Source of the DNA: Paraplanobispora siamensis
GTDB lineage: Bacteria; Actinomycetota; Actinomycetes; Streptosporangiales; Streptosporangiaceae
DNA: 64,000 nucleotides
NCBI RefSeq assembly: GCF_016863175.1
Contig: NZ_BOOJ01000024.1
Coordinates: 1-64,000 of the forward strand
Direction of reading: 5' to 3'
Part shown: positions 34,101 through 41,011 of the stretch, one piece after another
Numbering within the stretch: position 1 is the first letter of the stretch
Layout: each line of letters begins with the position of its first letter
The notes under the pieces: model-generated
What the model saw: only the letters and a program-made list of their open reading frames with translations
Database searches by the model: none
What the model was told of the DNA's origin: nothing
Position numbers and translations under genes: made by a program

Positions 34101-34255
34101 CCTTTCAACCTGTAAACGTAGGAGGTGTTGTAGCTCGGATCGGCCGGGTCGAAGCGGTAGAGGAACCAGAGCCGCCGCTGACTGTGCGAGAGGGGATGCT
34201 CATGCACGAGGTCGGCGTGCGGTCGGCCGGCAGAGACGGTCTGCGGCTGGGGCAC
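31133..34255 (-). CDS. Nonribosomal peptide synthetase, C-A-T module predicted for glycine
   Basis: A 1040-residue single module. C domain: LSHSQRRLWFLYRF and HHINSDG (residues 146-152). A domain: YTSGSTGRPKG, GELLIGGAGVATGYLGRP, YRTGD, NGKIDR. T domain: LGGHSL with Ser980. Reading the ten pocket positions against GrsA by eye gives D-I-L-Q-L-G-V-I-W-K, one change from the published glycine code DILQLGLIWK, so Gly is the predicted substrate. There is no epimerase or thioesterase, so the chain must pass to another protein. I chose the GTG at 34255 because AAGGAG lies five bases upstream; a longer frame starts at 34318. It leads the minus operon, divergent from the AMP ligase. Confidence 0.92.
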   Translation of the reverse strand: MPQPQTVSAGRPHADLVHEHPLSHSQRRLWFLYRFDPADPSYNTSYVYRLKGHLDKAALAAAFTAVAARHESLRTRFRETDGQPVAVVGPPAPVAVRHLTARDEQEARDLVAGLTNTAFDLTAAPPFLVSLIELAPDDHVLCVVVHHINSDGWSLNVLRAEVAAHYGSRGAAPLPGPPLQYGEHARRARWTETDLRWWVEHLAGVPPLDLPADRPRPAQRSAAGAALDFRIEPGRAAGIADLARRARCTPYMVLFAAYQVLLARHTGQDDFCVGAPSAGRNRVELESVIGFLSSTLPIRCDLSGDPSFTELLQRTRRSVLDAISRQDVPFERLVAELDVRRDLSRTPVFQTMFALHTHGEEYDPLPGVTALPFPNGWHPARHDLSVDMAAEPDGALSGRVIYSTELFDPETVAGFVERFLELLDAAVADPGTPVSALRMLPRAELAAIDAWNAETGAGLPETTLAEMVLAQAEATPDAVAVVCGEDTLTYAELTARAADLAARLAAAGAGRGSLVAIRMERGADMLVALLGTAMSGAAYLPVDPDYPEARIAYVLEDSAAALVLTSLDDLPPAPDGTVPDRPRPGDTAYVLYTSGSTGRPKGVVVPNRALVNFLLAMRSLVGSTPRDTWLGLTSLSFDISALELYLPLVTGGRVVIADAGAARDGELLARLVRESGVTHVQATPSGWRVLLTGDLPRVTALTGGEPLPASLARELRPRVARLLNVYGPTETTIWSTAWEVPADPREIVIGRPIANTTVHVVDASGETVPLGVPGELLIGGAGVATGYLGRPALTAERFVPGPDGSRRYRTGDRVRLLRDGTLEFLGRTDNQVKLRGHRIEPGEIEAVMDACPGVRQSVAAVRGDLLVAYVVPDAGETPGAGGTENDGDAHRDLLDRVREHLERQLPGYMVPAVLTAVDALPLTPNGKIDRSALPEPVAAAREHVPPRSDAEELVAEVFAEILGVTGIGAFDDFFALGGHSLTAARVVARIRALAEVDVPIRTLFARSTVAGLATAVEELLIAEITELSEEEAARLMEAGS

Positions 34256-34617
34256 GGGGTCTCCTTCGGCGGGTGCGGGCTCACGTGCGTACGGGCGCAG
34301 GAAAATGACGGGCGACAAGGCCCGGGGCGCGCGTATCCGCCCAGCTGAGTGCGCTTCCAGAAAGGCGTCTTTCCGGAAAGAAACCTTTCAGTTGGGTACG
34401 GCTCGCCAGTTTTACACCTCCTTCGAGGGTGCGCAAGACCCCGGATGCCCGGGGTGGCGGGGGCTGCCCCGCGTGTTGCCGCAAAGGGCTTGCGCTGCTG
34501 TTTCGATCATGTAAGACTGACGCTCGAATCGGAATAGTAAAGATTCTTTCCTGTTGAGGCCGTAGCGACCGCACGCTTTTGGCTCTCATACATCCGATCT
34601 TTTGTTGGGAGGTTCAC
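34256..34617. promoter_or_regulatory. Divergent promoter region of the NRPS cluster
   Basis: About 360 bases between the two NRPS operons, AT-richer than the flanks. It contains a perfect 14-bp palindrome TCTTTCCGGAAAGA (34368-34381), nested within GAAAGG...CCTTTC, and a second dyad AAAGATTCTTT (34539-34549) followed by CC. Both contain TCTTTC/GAAAGA half-sites, one near each operon start, so a common pathway regulator is plausible. None of the cluster genes is an obvious pathway-specific regulator. No small gene is evident. Confidence 0.55.
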
Positions 34618-36123
34618 GTGGTGAACCTGACCGTCACCCAATTGCTGAGAGACCGGGCGCTGGCCGACCCCGAGGGGGTCGCGCTGATCGTGCAGGGCTC
34701 GGCGCCGCTGACCTACGGCCGGTGGGACGAACGCTCCACCGAGCTGGCGAACGGCCTGGTGGAGCGCGGTGTCGGCCGCGGCGACCGGGTGGGCCTGGTG
34801 TTCGGCAACGGGGACTGGGCGGACTACGCGGTGGCGTTCTTCGGGGTGCTCAAGGCGGGGGCGGCGGCCGTACCGCTGTCGGACGCCCTCGCCCCCGCCG
34901 ACCTGCGGTTCATGCTCGGTCACTGCGGCGCTGTGGGGGTCGTCCACGCCGAGGGGCTGCAGGTGCCCGCGGACGGCTGGACCGTGACACCCGAGGGCCT
35001 GCGGGCGGGGGCGCCGGCGCAGACCTCCTATGAGAAGAGCGCCGGGGACGCCGTGACGGACCCTCCCCGGCCGGACGATCTCGCGCAGATCCTCTACACC
35101 TCCGGCACCACCGGCCGCCCCAAGGGCGTGGCCGCCACCCACGCCAACCTGGCGTACGGCTGCGGCGCGAAGCGGCGCCCGTTCGCGCACTCCCGGCATC
35201 TGGTGCACGCCTTCCCGATCGGCACCAACGCCGGTCAGACGATGCTGATCAACGCGCTCGACGCCCACCCGGCCGTGGTGACCCTGCCGCGCTTCACCCC
35301 GGGCCGCTTCGCCGCGCTGATCGAGTCCTACCGGGCCGGGACGGTCTTCCTCGTCCCGGCGATGGCCATCGAACTGCTCAACGCGGGGGTCGCCGGGCGC
35401 CACGACCTGTCCAGCGTGCTGCTGCTCGGCTCCGCCGCCGCGCCCCTGCCCGCGCCGGTCGCGGCGGCCCTGACCGAGGCCTTCCCCAACGCGATGATCA
35501 CCAACTACTACACCTCGACCGAGGCTGCCCCCGCTCAGACGATCATGATGTTCGATCCCGAGCGGCCCGGCAGCGTGGGCCGGGCGGTGGCCGGAGGACG
35601 GGTCAGGATCGCCACCCCGCAGGGGGAACCGCTCCCGCAGGGGGAGACGGGCGAGGTCTGGATGCGCTCCCCGGCCGCGCCGCGCTCCTACTACGGCGAC
35701 CCCGGCAGCGGGACCTTCCGCGACGGCTGGATCCGGATGGGCGACCTGGGCTACCTGGACCCCGACGGATACCTCTATCTCGTCGACCGCGAGAGCGACG
35801 TGGTCAAGTCCGGTGCCCACAAGGTCTCCACGATCCACGTCGAGGAGACCGTGTTCGGGCATCCGGACGTGGTCGAGGCGGCCGCGTTCGGGGTGCCGCA
35901 CCCGGTGATGGGGACCGTCGTGGCCGTGGCCATGGTCGTCCGCGAGGCCGTGACGGCCGAGGAACTGCGCCTGTTCCTGACCGGCCGGCTCGCGCCGCAC
36001 GAGATGCCGGCCCACGTGGTCACGCTCGACGCGCTGCCCCGCAACGCGGGCGGCAAGGTGGACAAACGGGCCCTGCGCGCCTCTCTGACCGCCCCCGCGG
36101 ACATGGCCCTGGCTCATGAGTGA
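34618..36123 (+). CDS. Stand-alone AMP-dependent ligase/acyl-CoA synthetase-like protein
   Basis: A 501-residue ANL-superfamily enzyme that activates a carboxylate as acyl-AMP, then transfers it to CoA or a carrier protein. Motifs: A3 YTSGTTGRPKG, A5 NYYTSTEAAP (not the YGPTE of amino-acid A domains), A7 WIRMGDLGYLD, A8 VDRESDVVKSGAHKVS, and the A10 lysine in RNAGGKVDK. The A5 form is closer to acyl/aryl ligases than to amino-acid A domains, so I did not read a pocket code. The start is the GTG at 34618 (or 34621) after GGGAGG. It is first in the plus operon and overlaps the next gene by eight bases. Confidence 0.87.
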   Translation: MVNLTVTQLLRDRALADPEGVALIVQGSAPLTYGRWDERSTELANGLVERGVGRGDRVGLVFGNGDWADYAVAFFGVLKAGAAAVPLSDALAPADLRFMLGHCGAVGVVHAEGLQVPADGWTVTPEGLRAGAPAQTSYEKSAGDAVTDPPRPDDLAQILYTSGTTGRPKGVAATHANLAYGCGAKRRPFAHSRHLVHAFPIGTNAGQTMLINALDAHPAVVTLPRFTPGRFAALIESYRAGTVFLVPAMAIELLNAGVAGRHDLSSVLLLGSAAAPLPAPVAAALTEAFPNAMITNYYTSTEAAPAQTIMMFDPERPGSVGRAVAGGRVRIATPQGEPLPQGETGEVWMRSPAAPRSYYGDPGSGTFRDGWIRMGDLGYLDPDGYLYLVDRESDVVKSGAHKVSTIHVEETVFGHPDVVEAAAFGVPHPVMGTVVAVAMVVREAVTAEELRLFLTGRLAPHEMPAHVVTLDALPRNAGGKVDKRALRASLTAPADMALAHE

Positions 36124-37456
36124 GGAGTCCATGAGCGAGGGGTCCATGAGCGGGGAACGGGCCGCCCTGCCGAACCCGCCGCCGGGCCCGGAGGGCGCCG
36201 AGGTCACCTTCCTGCAGCAGGGGATGTGGGTGACCGAGCAGACGGGCGCCGCGGGAACCGCCTACCACATGCCGATCCTGGTCCACCTGCGCGGCGAGGC
36301 GGACCCCGGCGCTCTGACGGCGGCCTGTTCCGCGGTCGTGGACCGCCACCCGATGCTGGGCTCGGTGGTGGCGGAGGCGGCCGGCGGCCTGCGGCTGGCG
36401 CCCGGCGCCCCCGTGCCGGTACGGCGCACGCGGATCCCGGCGGCGGACATCCCGCCCGGGGACGCGGCCACGTCGGGGAACGCGGCCATGGCGGGCGACC
36501 CGGACACCTGGCCCGGGGAACTGCGGGAGGAGATCCTCGCGCCGTTCGACATGGAGAAGGGGCCGCTGGCCCGTTTCGCCCTCGCCGAGACCGGCCCCGG
36601 GCGGCACACCCTCGTCTTCACCGCCCACCACCTGGTCTTCGACGGCCACTCCAAGGACATCCTGGTCCGCGACCTGGCCGCCCTGCACAACGGTGAGCGG
36701 CTCACCTCGCTGCCCGCGCTCGACCACGGCCGGGCCGAGCGCGAGCGGGTCGCCGCCGAGCTGCCGGCGGCCAGGGAGTTCTGGGCGGCCCGGTGGCGGG
36801 AGCCGGGTGAGACGACGGTGCTCGGCCGGAAGCTGCGCTCCCGCCGGGCGGCCGAGGGCCGTACCCTCCGCTTCTCCGCCGAGTTCGCGCCCGTCGCCGG
36901 TCTGACCCGGTTCGAGACGTTCCTGGCCGCGCTGCACGCCCTGCTGGCCGGGTACGGCAACGCCTCCGTCACCACGGCCGTGGACCTGTCCACCCGGCCC
37001 GCCGAGGCCGCCGGGCACATCGGGGTGTTCGTCAACGAGCTGCCCGTCGCCTCGGAACCGGAGCCGGGGGAGAGCTTCCACACCTTCGCCGCGGGCCTGC
37101 GGGCCGGGCTGCGGGAGATCTACCGGTTCCGCCGGGTCCCGCTGAGCCGGGCGCTGCCCCGCCTGCGGCCGCACGCCGCGCTGGCCCCCGTCTCGGTCAG
37201 CTACCGCACCAGCAGTGTCCCGGACCCGGTCTTCACCGGCCTGGAGTGCGCGGTGGACCGTACCGTCCCCAACGGCCGCGTCCGCGGCGCGCTGCACCTG
37301 CAGTGCGTGGACGGGCCGGACGGCCTGGCCGTCGCCCTGCGCCACGACCCCGAGGCGGTGCCCGACGCCGGTCAGGTGGCCGCCGACCTGCGCCTGCTGC
37401 TGCGAGGGGCCGCCCGCGACCCCGACCTGCGCCTGCGCGACCTGGCCCGCCGCTGA
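36116..37456 (+). CDS. Stand-alone NRPS condensation domain 2
   Basis: A 446-residue single condensation domain: FLQQGMWVTEQ at the start, an intact HHLVFDG at residues 171-177, and GVFVNELPV and RTSSVPDP-like later blocks. It lacks A or T domains and must act in trans, probably with the carrier protein that follows. The gene start is unusual: three in-frame ATGs at 36116, 36131 and 36146 head imperfect 15-bp repeats encoding MSEES, MSEGS and MSGER. Any could serve as start; I give the first, which overlaps the ligase stop. Confidence 0.86.
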   Translation: MSEESMSEGSMSGERAALPNPPPGPEGAEVTFLQQGMWVTEQTGAAGTAYHMPILVHLRGEADPGALTAACSAVVDRHPMLGSVVAEAAGGLRLAPGAPVPVRRTRIPAADIPPGDAATSGNAAMAGDPDTWPGELREEILAPFDMEKGPLARFALAETGPGRHTLVFTAHHLVFDGHSKDILVRDLAALHNGERLTSLPALDHGRAERERVAAELPAAREFWAARWREPGETTVLGRKLRSRRAAEGRTLRFSAEFAPVAGLTRFETFLAALHALLAGYGNASVTTAVDLSTRPAEAAGHIGVFVNELPVASEPEPGESFHTFAAGLRAGLREIYRFRRVPLSRALPRLRPHAALAPVSVSYRTSSVPDPVFTGLECAVDRTVPNGRVRGALHLQCVDGPDGLAVALRHDPEAVPDAGQVAADLRLLLRGAARDPDLRLRDLARR

Positions 37457-37483
37457 CCGACCCCGCCGACGACCACAGCAGAG

Positions 37484-37531
37484 CCACCCGAAACGCCACT
37501 CGAAACGCCACTCGAAGCGCCATCCGAAGAA
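37484..37531. repeat. Four 12-bp tandem repeats between C domain 2 and carrier protein 2
   Basis: CCACCCGAAACG and three variants (CCACTCGAAACG, CCACTCGAAGCG, CCATCCGAAGAA) stand in tandem at 37484-37531. They fill the only sizeable non-coding gap (110 bases) of the plus operon. Confidence 0.75.
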
Positions 37532-37566
37532 CCACCGCAAGCCCGCACGATCCTCTGGAGCACGAC

Positions 37567-37797
37567 ATGGGTTCCGTCACCACCCTCACCGACCAGATCC
37601 GGGAGATCTGGGAGGAGGTCCTGGGCATCTCGCCGATCGACGACCACGACGACGTCTTCGACCTGGGCGGCCACTCCCTGACCATCACGCAGATCATCGT
37701 CCGGATGCGCAAGCGCCTGGGCGTCGAGGTCGAGCTGGACGACTTCTTCGACAACCCGACCATCGCCGGAATCGTCAAGCTCCTCGGCGATGACTGA
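37567..37797 (+). CDS. Free carrier protein 2 (PCP/ACP)
   Basis: A 76-residue carrier protein with the canonical DVFDLGGHSLTITQI; Ser37 carries the phosphopantetheine. The ATG at 37567 is preceded by GGAG; longer frames upstream read through the 12-bp repeats. Its end overlaps the E1alpha start by eight bases. That coupling to a 2-oxoacid-dehydrogenase cassette is the reason to propose it as acceptor of the E2-bound acyl group. Confidence 0.9.
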   Translation: MGSVTTLTDQIREIWEEVLGISPIDDHDDVFDLGGHSLTITQIIVRMRKRLGVEVELDDFFDNPTIAGIVKLLGDD

Positions 37798-38734
37798 GAC
37801 GCTCACCCCGGCCCTCGGCCCGGCGACGGGCGGGCCCCCGCTCTCCCGCCTGGCCGACGACGACCTCGAACTCCTGCTGCTGATCCGGCACTTCGAGCTG
37901 ACGCTGCTCCAGCTGTACGGCAGGGGGGAGCTGAACGGCACCACCCACACCTGCCTGGGCCAGGAGTACGTCCCGGTGGCGCTGCGCCCGCTGCTGGGCC
38001 CCGGCGACTTCGTCTTCAGCAACCACCGGGGCCACGGCCACTACCTGGCCCGCTTCGGCGACGCGCACGGGCTCCTGGCGGAGATCATGGGCCGGGAGGG
38101 CGCGGTCTGCGGCGGGGTGGGCGGCAGCCAGCACATCCACCGCGACCGCTACCTGTCCACCGGGGTGCAGGGCGAGAGCCTGCCGGTGGCCGCCGGCGTC
38201 GCGCTCCACCTGCGCAGGACCGAGCCGGGCGCGCTGGCCTGCGTCCACATCGGCGACGGCACCTGGGGCGAGGGCGCGGTCTACGAGGCGCTGAACATGG
38301 CCGCGCTGTGGAGCCTGCCGCTGCTGGTCGTGGTGGAGAACAACGGCATCGCCCAGTCCACGCCCACCGCCGCGCAGATGGCCGGGACCGTCGCCGGGCG
38401 GGCGGCGGCGTTCGGCGTCGACCACCACCTGGTCGTCTCCGCCGACGTCAACGAGATCCGCACCGGGCTGGAGCCGCTGGTCGCGCGGGTCAGGGAGGGC
38501 CGGCCGCTGGTCGTGGAGTTCGTCACCCACCGCCTCGGCCCGCACAGCAAGGGCGACGACACCCGCCCGCCGGAGGCGATCCGGGCGGCGGAGGAGAACG
38601 ACTGGTACGCCCGCTACGCCCAGGACCACCCCGAGCACTTCCACCGGTTCGACGGCCCGGCCCGGGCCCTGGTCCAGGGCGTGGCCGACGAGGTCGCCGC
38701 CCGCCCGCCGTCGAGGTGGTCGCCGTGCGCGTAG
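37790..38734 (+). CDS. Thiamine-diphosphate-dependent E1 alpha subunit
   Basis: A 314-residue protein like the alpha subunit of pyruvate/acetoin/branched-chain 2-oxoacid dehydrogenases. It has the active-site loop HRGHGHYLARFGD and GGVGGSQHIH, and the ThDP-Mg motif GDGTWGEGAVYEALN ending in VVVENN. It overlaps carrier protein 2 by eight bases and E1 beta by ten. Decarboxylation of a 2-oxo acid, or cleavage of a ketose phosphate as in the naphthyridinomycin/quinocarcin glycolyl systems, would give an acyl unit for E2. The donor cannot be read from sequence. Confidence 0.9.
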   Translation: MTETLTPALGPATGGPPLSRLADDDLELLLLIRHFELTLLQLYGRGELNGTTHTCLGQEYVPVALRPLLGPGDFVFSNHRGHGHYLARFGDAHGLLAEIMGREGAVCGGVGGSQHIHRDRYLSTGVQGESLPVAAGVALHLRRTEPGALACVHIGDGTWGEGAVYEALNMAALWSLPLLVVVENNGIAQSTPTAAQMAGTVAGRAAAFGVDHHLVVSADVNEIRTGLEPLVARVREGRPLVVEFVTHRLGPHSKGDDTRPPEAIRAAEENDWYARYAQDHPEHFHRFDGPARALVQGVADEVAARPPSRWSPCA

Positions 38735-39714
38735 CCGAGAACCTCAACGCCGCCCTGCACGGCCTGCTCGACGACGATCCCACGGCGTACGTGCTGGGCG
38801 AGGACGTCCTCGACCCGTACGGCGGCGCCTTCAAGGTCACCAAGGGGCTCTCCACCCGCTTCCCCGACCGGGTGATCACCACGCCGATCAGCGAGGGCGG
38901 TCTCACCGGGGTCGCGGCCGGGCTCGCGCTGACCGGCAACACCGCGGTGGCCGAGATCATGTTCGGCGACTTCGCCGCGCTCGCCTTCGACCAGCTGTGC
39001 AACTTCGCCGCCAAGTCGGTCTCGATGTACGGCTCCCGCCTGCCGCTGCGCATGATCGTGCGCTGTCCCACCGGCGGCGGCCGGGGCTACGGCCCCACGC
39101 ACAGCCAGAGCCTGCAGAAGCACTTCGTCGGCATGCCGGGCCTGGCGCTGTACGAGATGTCGCCCTTCCACGACAACCGCGACGTGCTCGCGGCCATGGT
39201 GGACCGGGGCGAGCCGTGCCTGTTCTTCGAGGACAAGGTCCTGTACACCAGGCCGATGGGCCAGGCGGACCCGCTGTTCCGGGCGCGCCTCGACGGTGGG
39301 CTGGCCGTGGTGGACCCGGTCGTGCCCGAGCTGGCCGCCCGCCCCGACTACGTGATCGTCACGCCGGGAGGGACGGCGCACCGGGCTCTGGAGGCGATGC
39401 GGTCGCTACTGGTGGAGGAGGAGATCTCCGGCCGGCTGCTGGTGCCGTCCCGGCTGTACCCGCTGGACGTCGAGGCGCTGCTGCCCCACCTCGGCGGGGT
39501 CGTGCTGGTGGCCGAGGAGGGCACCGCCGGCGGCACCTGGGGCGGCGAGGTCGCCCACCTGGTCCACCAGCGGATCTGGGAGCGGCTGCGCGGCCCCGTC
39601 CGCCTGGTCCACTCCGCGGCGTCGGTCATCCCCACCGCCGCCCACCTGGAGCGGGAGGTCCTGCTCACCGCGTCCGCGATCCACCACGCCGTACGGGAGG
39701 CCCTGCGTGGCTGA
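38725..39714 (+). CDS. Thiamine-diphosphate-dependent E1 beta subunit
   Basis: A 329-residue transketolase-like beta subunit: GEDVLDPYGGAFKVTKGL, TPISEGGLTGVAAGLA, EIMFGDFAALAFDQL and RCPTGGGRGYGPTHSQ are the usual blocks. The C-terminal domain is complete. The GTG at 38725 has GAGG eight bases upstream; a GTG at 38716 is also possible. It forms the E1 heterotetramer with the overlapping alpha gene. Confidence 0.9.
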   Translation: MRVAENLNAALHGLLDDDPTAYVLGEDVLDPYGGAFKVTKGLSTRFPDRVITTPISEGGLTGVAAGLALTGNTAVAEIMFGDFAALAFDQLCNFAAKSVSMYGSRLPLRMIVRCPTGGGRGYGPTHSQSLQKHFVGMPGLALYEMSPFHDNRDVLAAMVDRGEPCLFFEDKVLYTRPMGQADPLFRARLDGGLAVVDPVVPELAARPDYVIVTPGGTAHRALEAMRSLLVEEEISGRLLVPSRLYPLDVEALLPHLGGVVLVAEEGTAGGTWGGEVAHLVHQRIWERLRGPVRLVHSAASVIPTAAHLEREVLLTASAIHHAVREALRG

Positions 39715-41011
39715 CGTCCTCGTCCCCAAGCTGAACAACCAGGACACCGAGTATCTGGTCGTGGAGTGGCTCGTCGGCGACGGCCTGCCGGTGCGCGCCG
39801 GAGAGCCGGTGGCGGTCCTGGAGACCTCCAAGGCCGCCGACGAGATCGAGGCGGAGGCCTCGGGACGGCTGGTCCACGTCGCGGCCAAGGACGCGTGGAT
39901 CGCCCCGGGCGCCGTCCTGGCCCGCATCCTCTCCGAGGACGGCACCGTCTCCGCGGATTCCGGGGACTCCGGGGACTCCGGGAACGGCGCCGCTTCCGGG
40001 CCCCGTACGGACTCCGGCGCGGCCACCGAGGCCACTGCGGCACCCGGGACGCCCGCCGGTGCGGGCGACTCGGTGATCACAGCCCCGGCCCGCGCCGCGA
40101 TGCGGGAGCTGGGCGTCTCCGAGGAGCGGGTGCTCGCCCTGGGCCTGCCGCTGGTGCGCCGGGCCGACGTCGAACGCCTCGCCGGAGCGGGCGCCCCCGC
40201 GGGCGGCCCGGAGCCGGCGGGTCCGGAGACAGCGGCTCTGGAGACGGCGGGCGCCGGAGCGGGCGACGCGGGGACGGATCACGCGGAGGCCGCCCCTCCG
40301 CAGGAGGACGGCACGGCCGGCGGGTACGAGCTGCCGCGCGTGCAGCGGGCCGTGGCCAGGGCCGTGACCCTCTCCCACCGGACGGTCCCGGCCGCCTACA
40401 CCGTCATGCGCTTCGACGTCGGCCCCGCCCTGGAACGGGCCCGCGAGCTGACCCGCGAGGTGCGCAGGCCCGTCGGCCTGCCCGAGCTGTTCGTGCAGGC
40501 GGTGGCCGGGCTGCACGGGCGCTTCCCGCTGCTGTTCGCCTCCGTCGAGGACACCGCCGACGCGACCGGTACAGAGAGGGCGGCCGGCCCCGGCGGGTCG
40601 CGGGTCCGGCTCCCGGACGCCCCCCGCGTCGGGGTCACCTTCGACCTGGGCGAGGGACTGTACGTGCCGGTCATCCGTGAGACCGGCTCCCTGCGCGACA
40701 TCGCCGCCGCGATGATGCGCCACCGGCTGGCCGCCGCCGGGGGCGACTTCCGGGAGAGGGACCTGAGCGGGGCGAACATCACCGTCACCCTGCACACCGA
40801 CGCCGACGTCGTCCTCGCCGTCCCGATCGTCCTGCCCGGTACGGCCGCCGCCCTCGCGGTGACCTCCCCCCGGCCGGAGCTCACCCTGGCCGCCGACGGG
40901 TCGGTGACCACGCGGACCGTCGCCGACATCGGCCTGGCCTACGACCACCGCATCGTCAACGGCCGGGACGCCGCCCTGTTCCTGGCCGCACTCCGCCAGG
41001 AGATCCAGTGA
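39707..41011 (+). CDS. E2 dihydrolipoamide acyltransferase
   Basis: A 434-residue E2. Residues 1-78 form one lipoyl domain with Lys42 in LETSKAADEIEA. A Ser/Gly/Ala linker containing GACTCCGGG-type DNA repeats follows. A peripheral-subunit-binding domain lies at about residues 123-160 (TAPARAAMRELGVSEERV). The catalytic CAT-fold domain ends with YDHRIVNG, the HRxx(D/N)G motif in its Asn form, also known in genuine E2 enzymes. No E3 gene is present, so a housekeeping E3 would reoxidise the lipoate. It overlaps E1 beta by eight bases and the terminal synthetase by four. The acyl acceptor may be CoA or, by context, carrier protein 2. Confidence 0.9.
   Translation: MADVLVPKLNNQDTEYLVVEWLVGDGLPVRAGEPVAVLETSKAADEIEAEASGRLVHVAAKDAWIAPGAVLARILSEDGTVSADSGDSGDSGNGAASGPRTDSGAATEATAAPGTPAGAGDSVITAPARAAMRELGVSEERVLALGLPLVRRADVERLAGAGAPAGGPEPAGPETAALETAGAGAGDAGTDHAEAAPPQEDGTAGGYELPRVQRAVARAVTLSHRTVPAAYTVMRFDVGPALERARELTREVRRPVGLPELFVQAVAGLHGRFPLLFASVEDTADATGTERAAGPGGSRVRLPDAPRVGVTFDLGEGLYVPVIRETGSLRDIAAAMMRHRLAAAGGDFRERDLSGANITVTLHTDADVVLAVPIVLPGTAAALAVTSPRPELTLAADGSVTTRTVADIGLAYDHRIVNGRDAALFLAALRQEIQ

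Noticed and set aside
30938-34348. An 1136-codon plus-strand frame opposite the C-A-T synthetase
   Set aside because: Antisense shadow; the minus strand has a complete C-A-T module.
37246-37566. Longer N-terminus for carrier protein 2
   Set aside because: It would read through the C domain 2 gene and the 12-bp repeats; the ATG at 37567 has its own ribosome binding site and gives a standard carrier protein.
40930-40980. Loss of catalytic Asp in the E2 motif (HRIVNG)
   Set aside because: The Asn form also occurs in genuine pyruvate dehydrogenase E2 proteins, so it is not evidence of inactivity.
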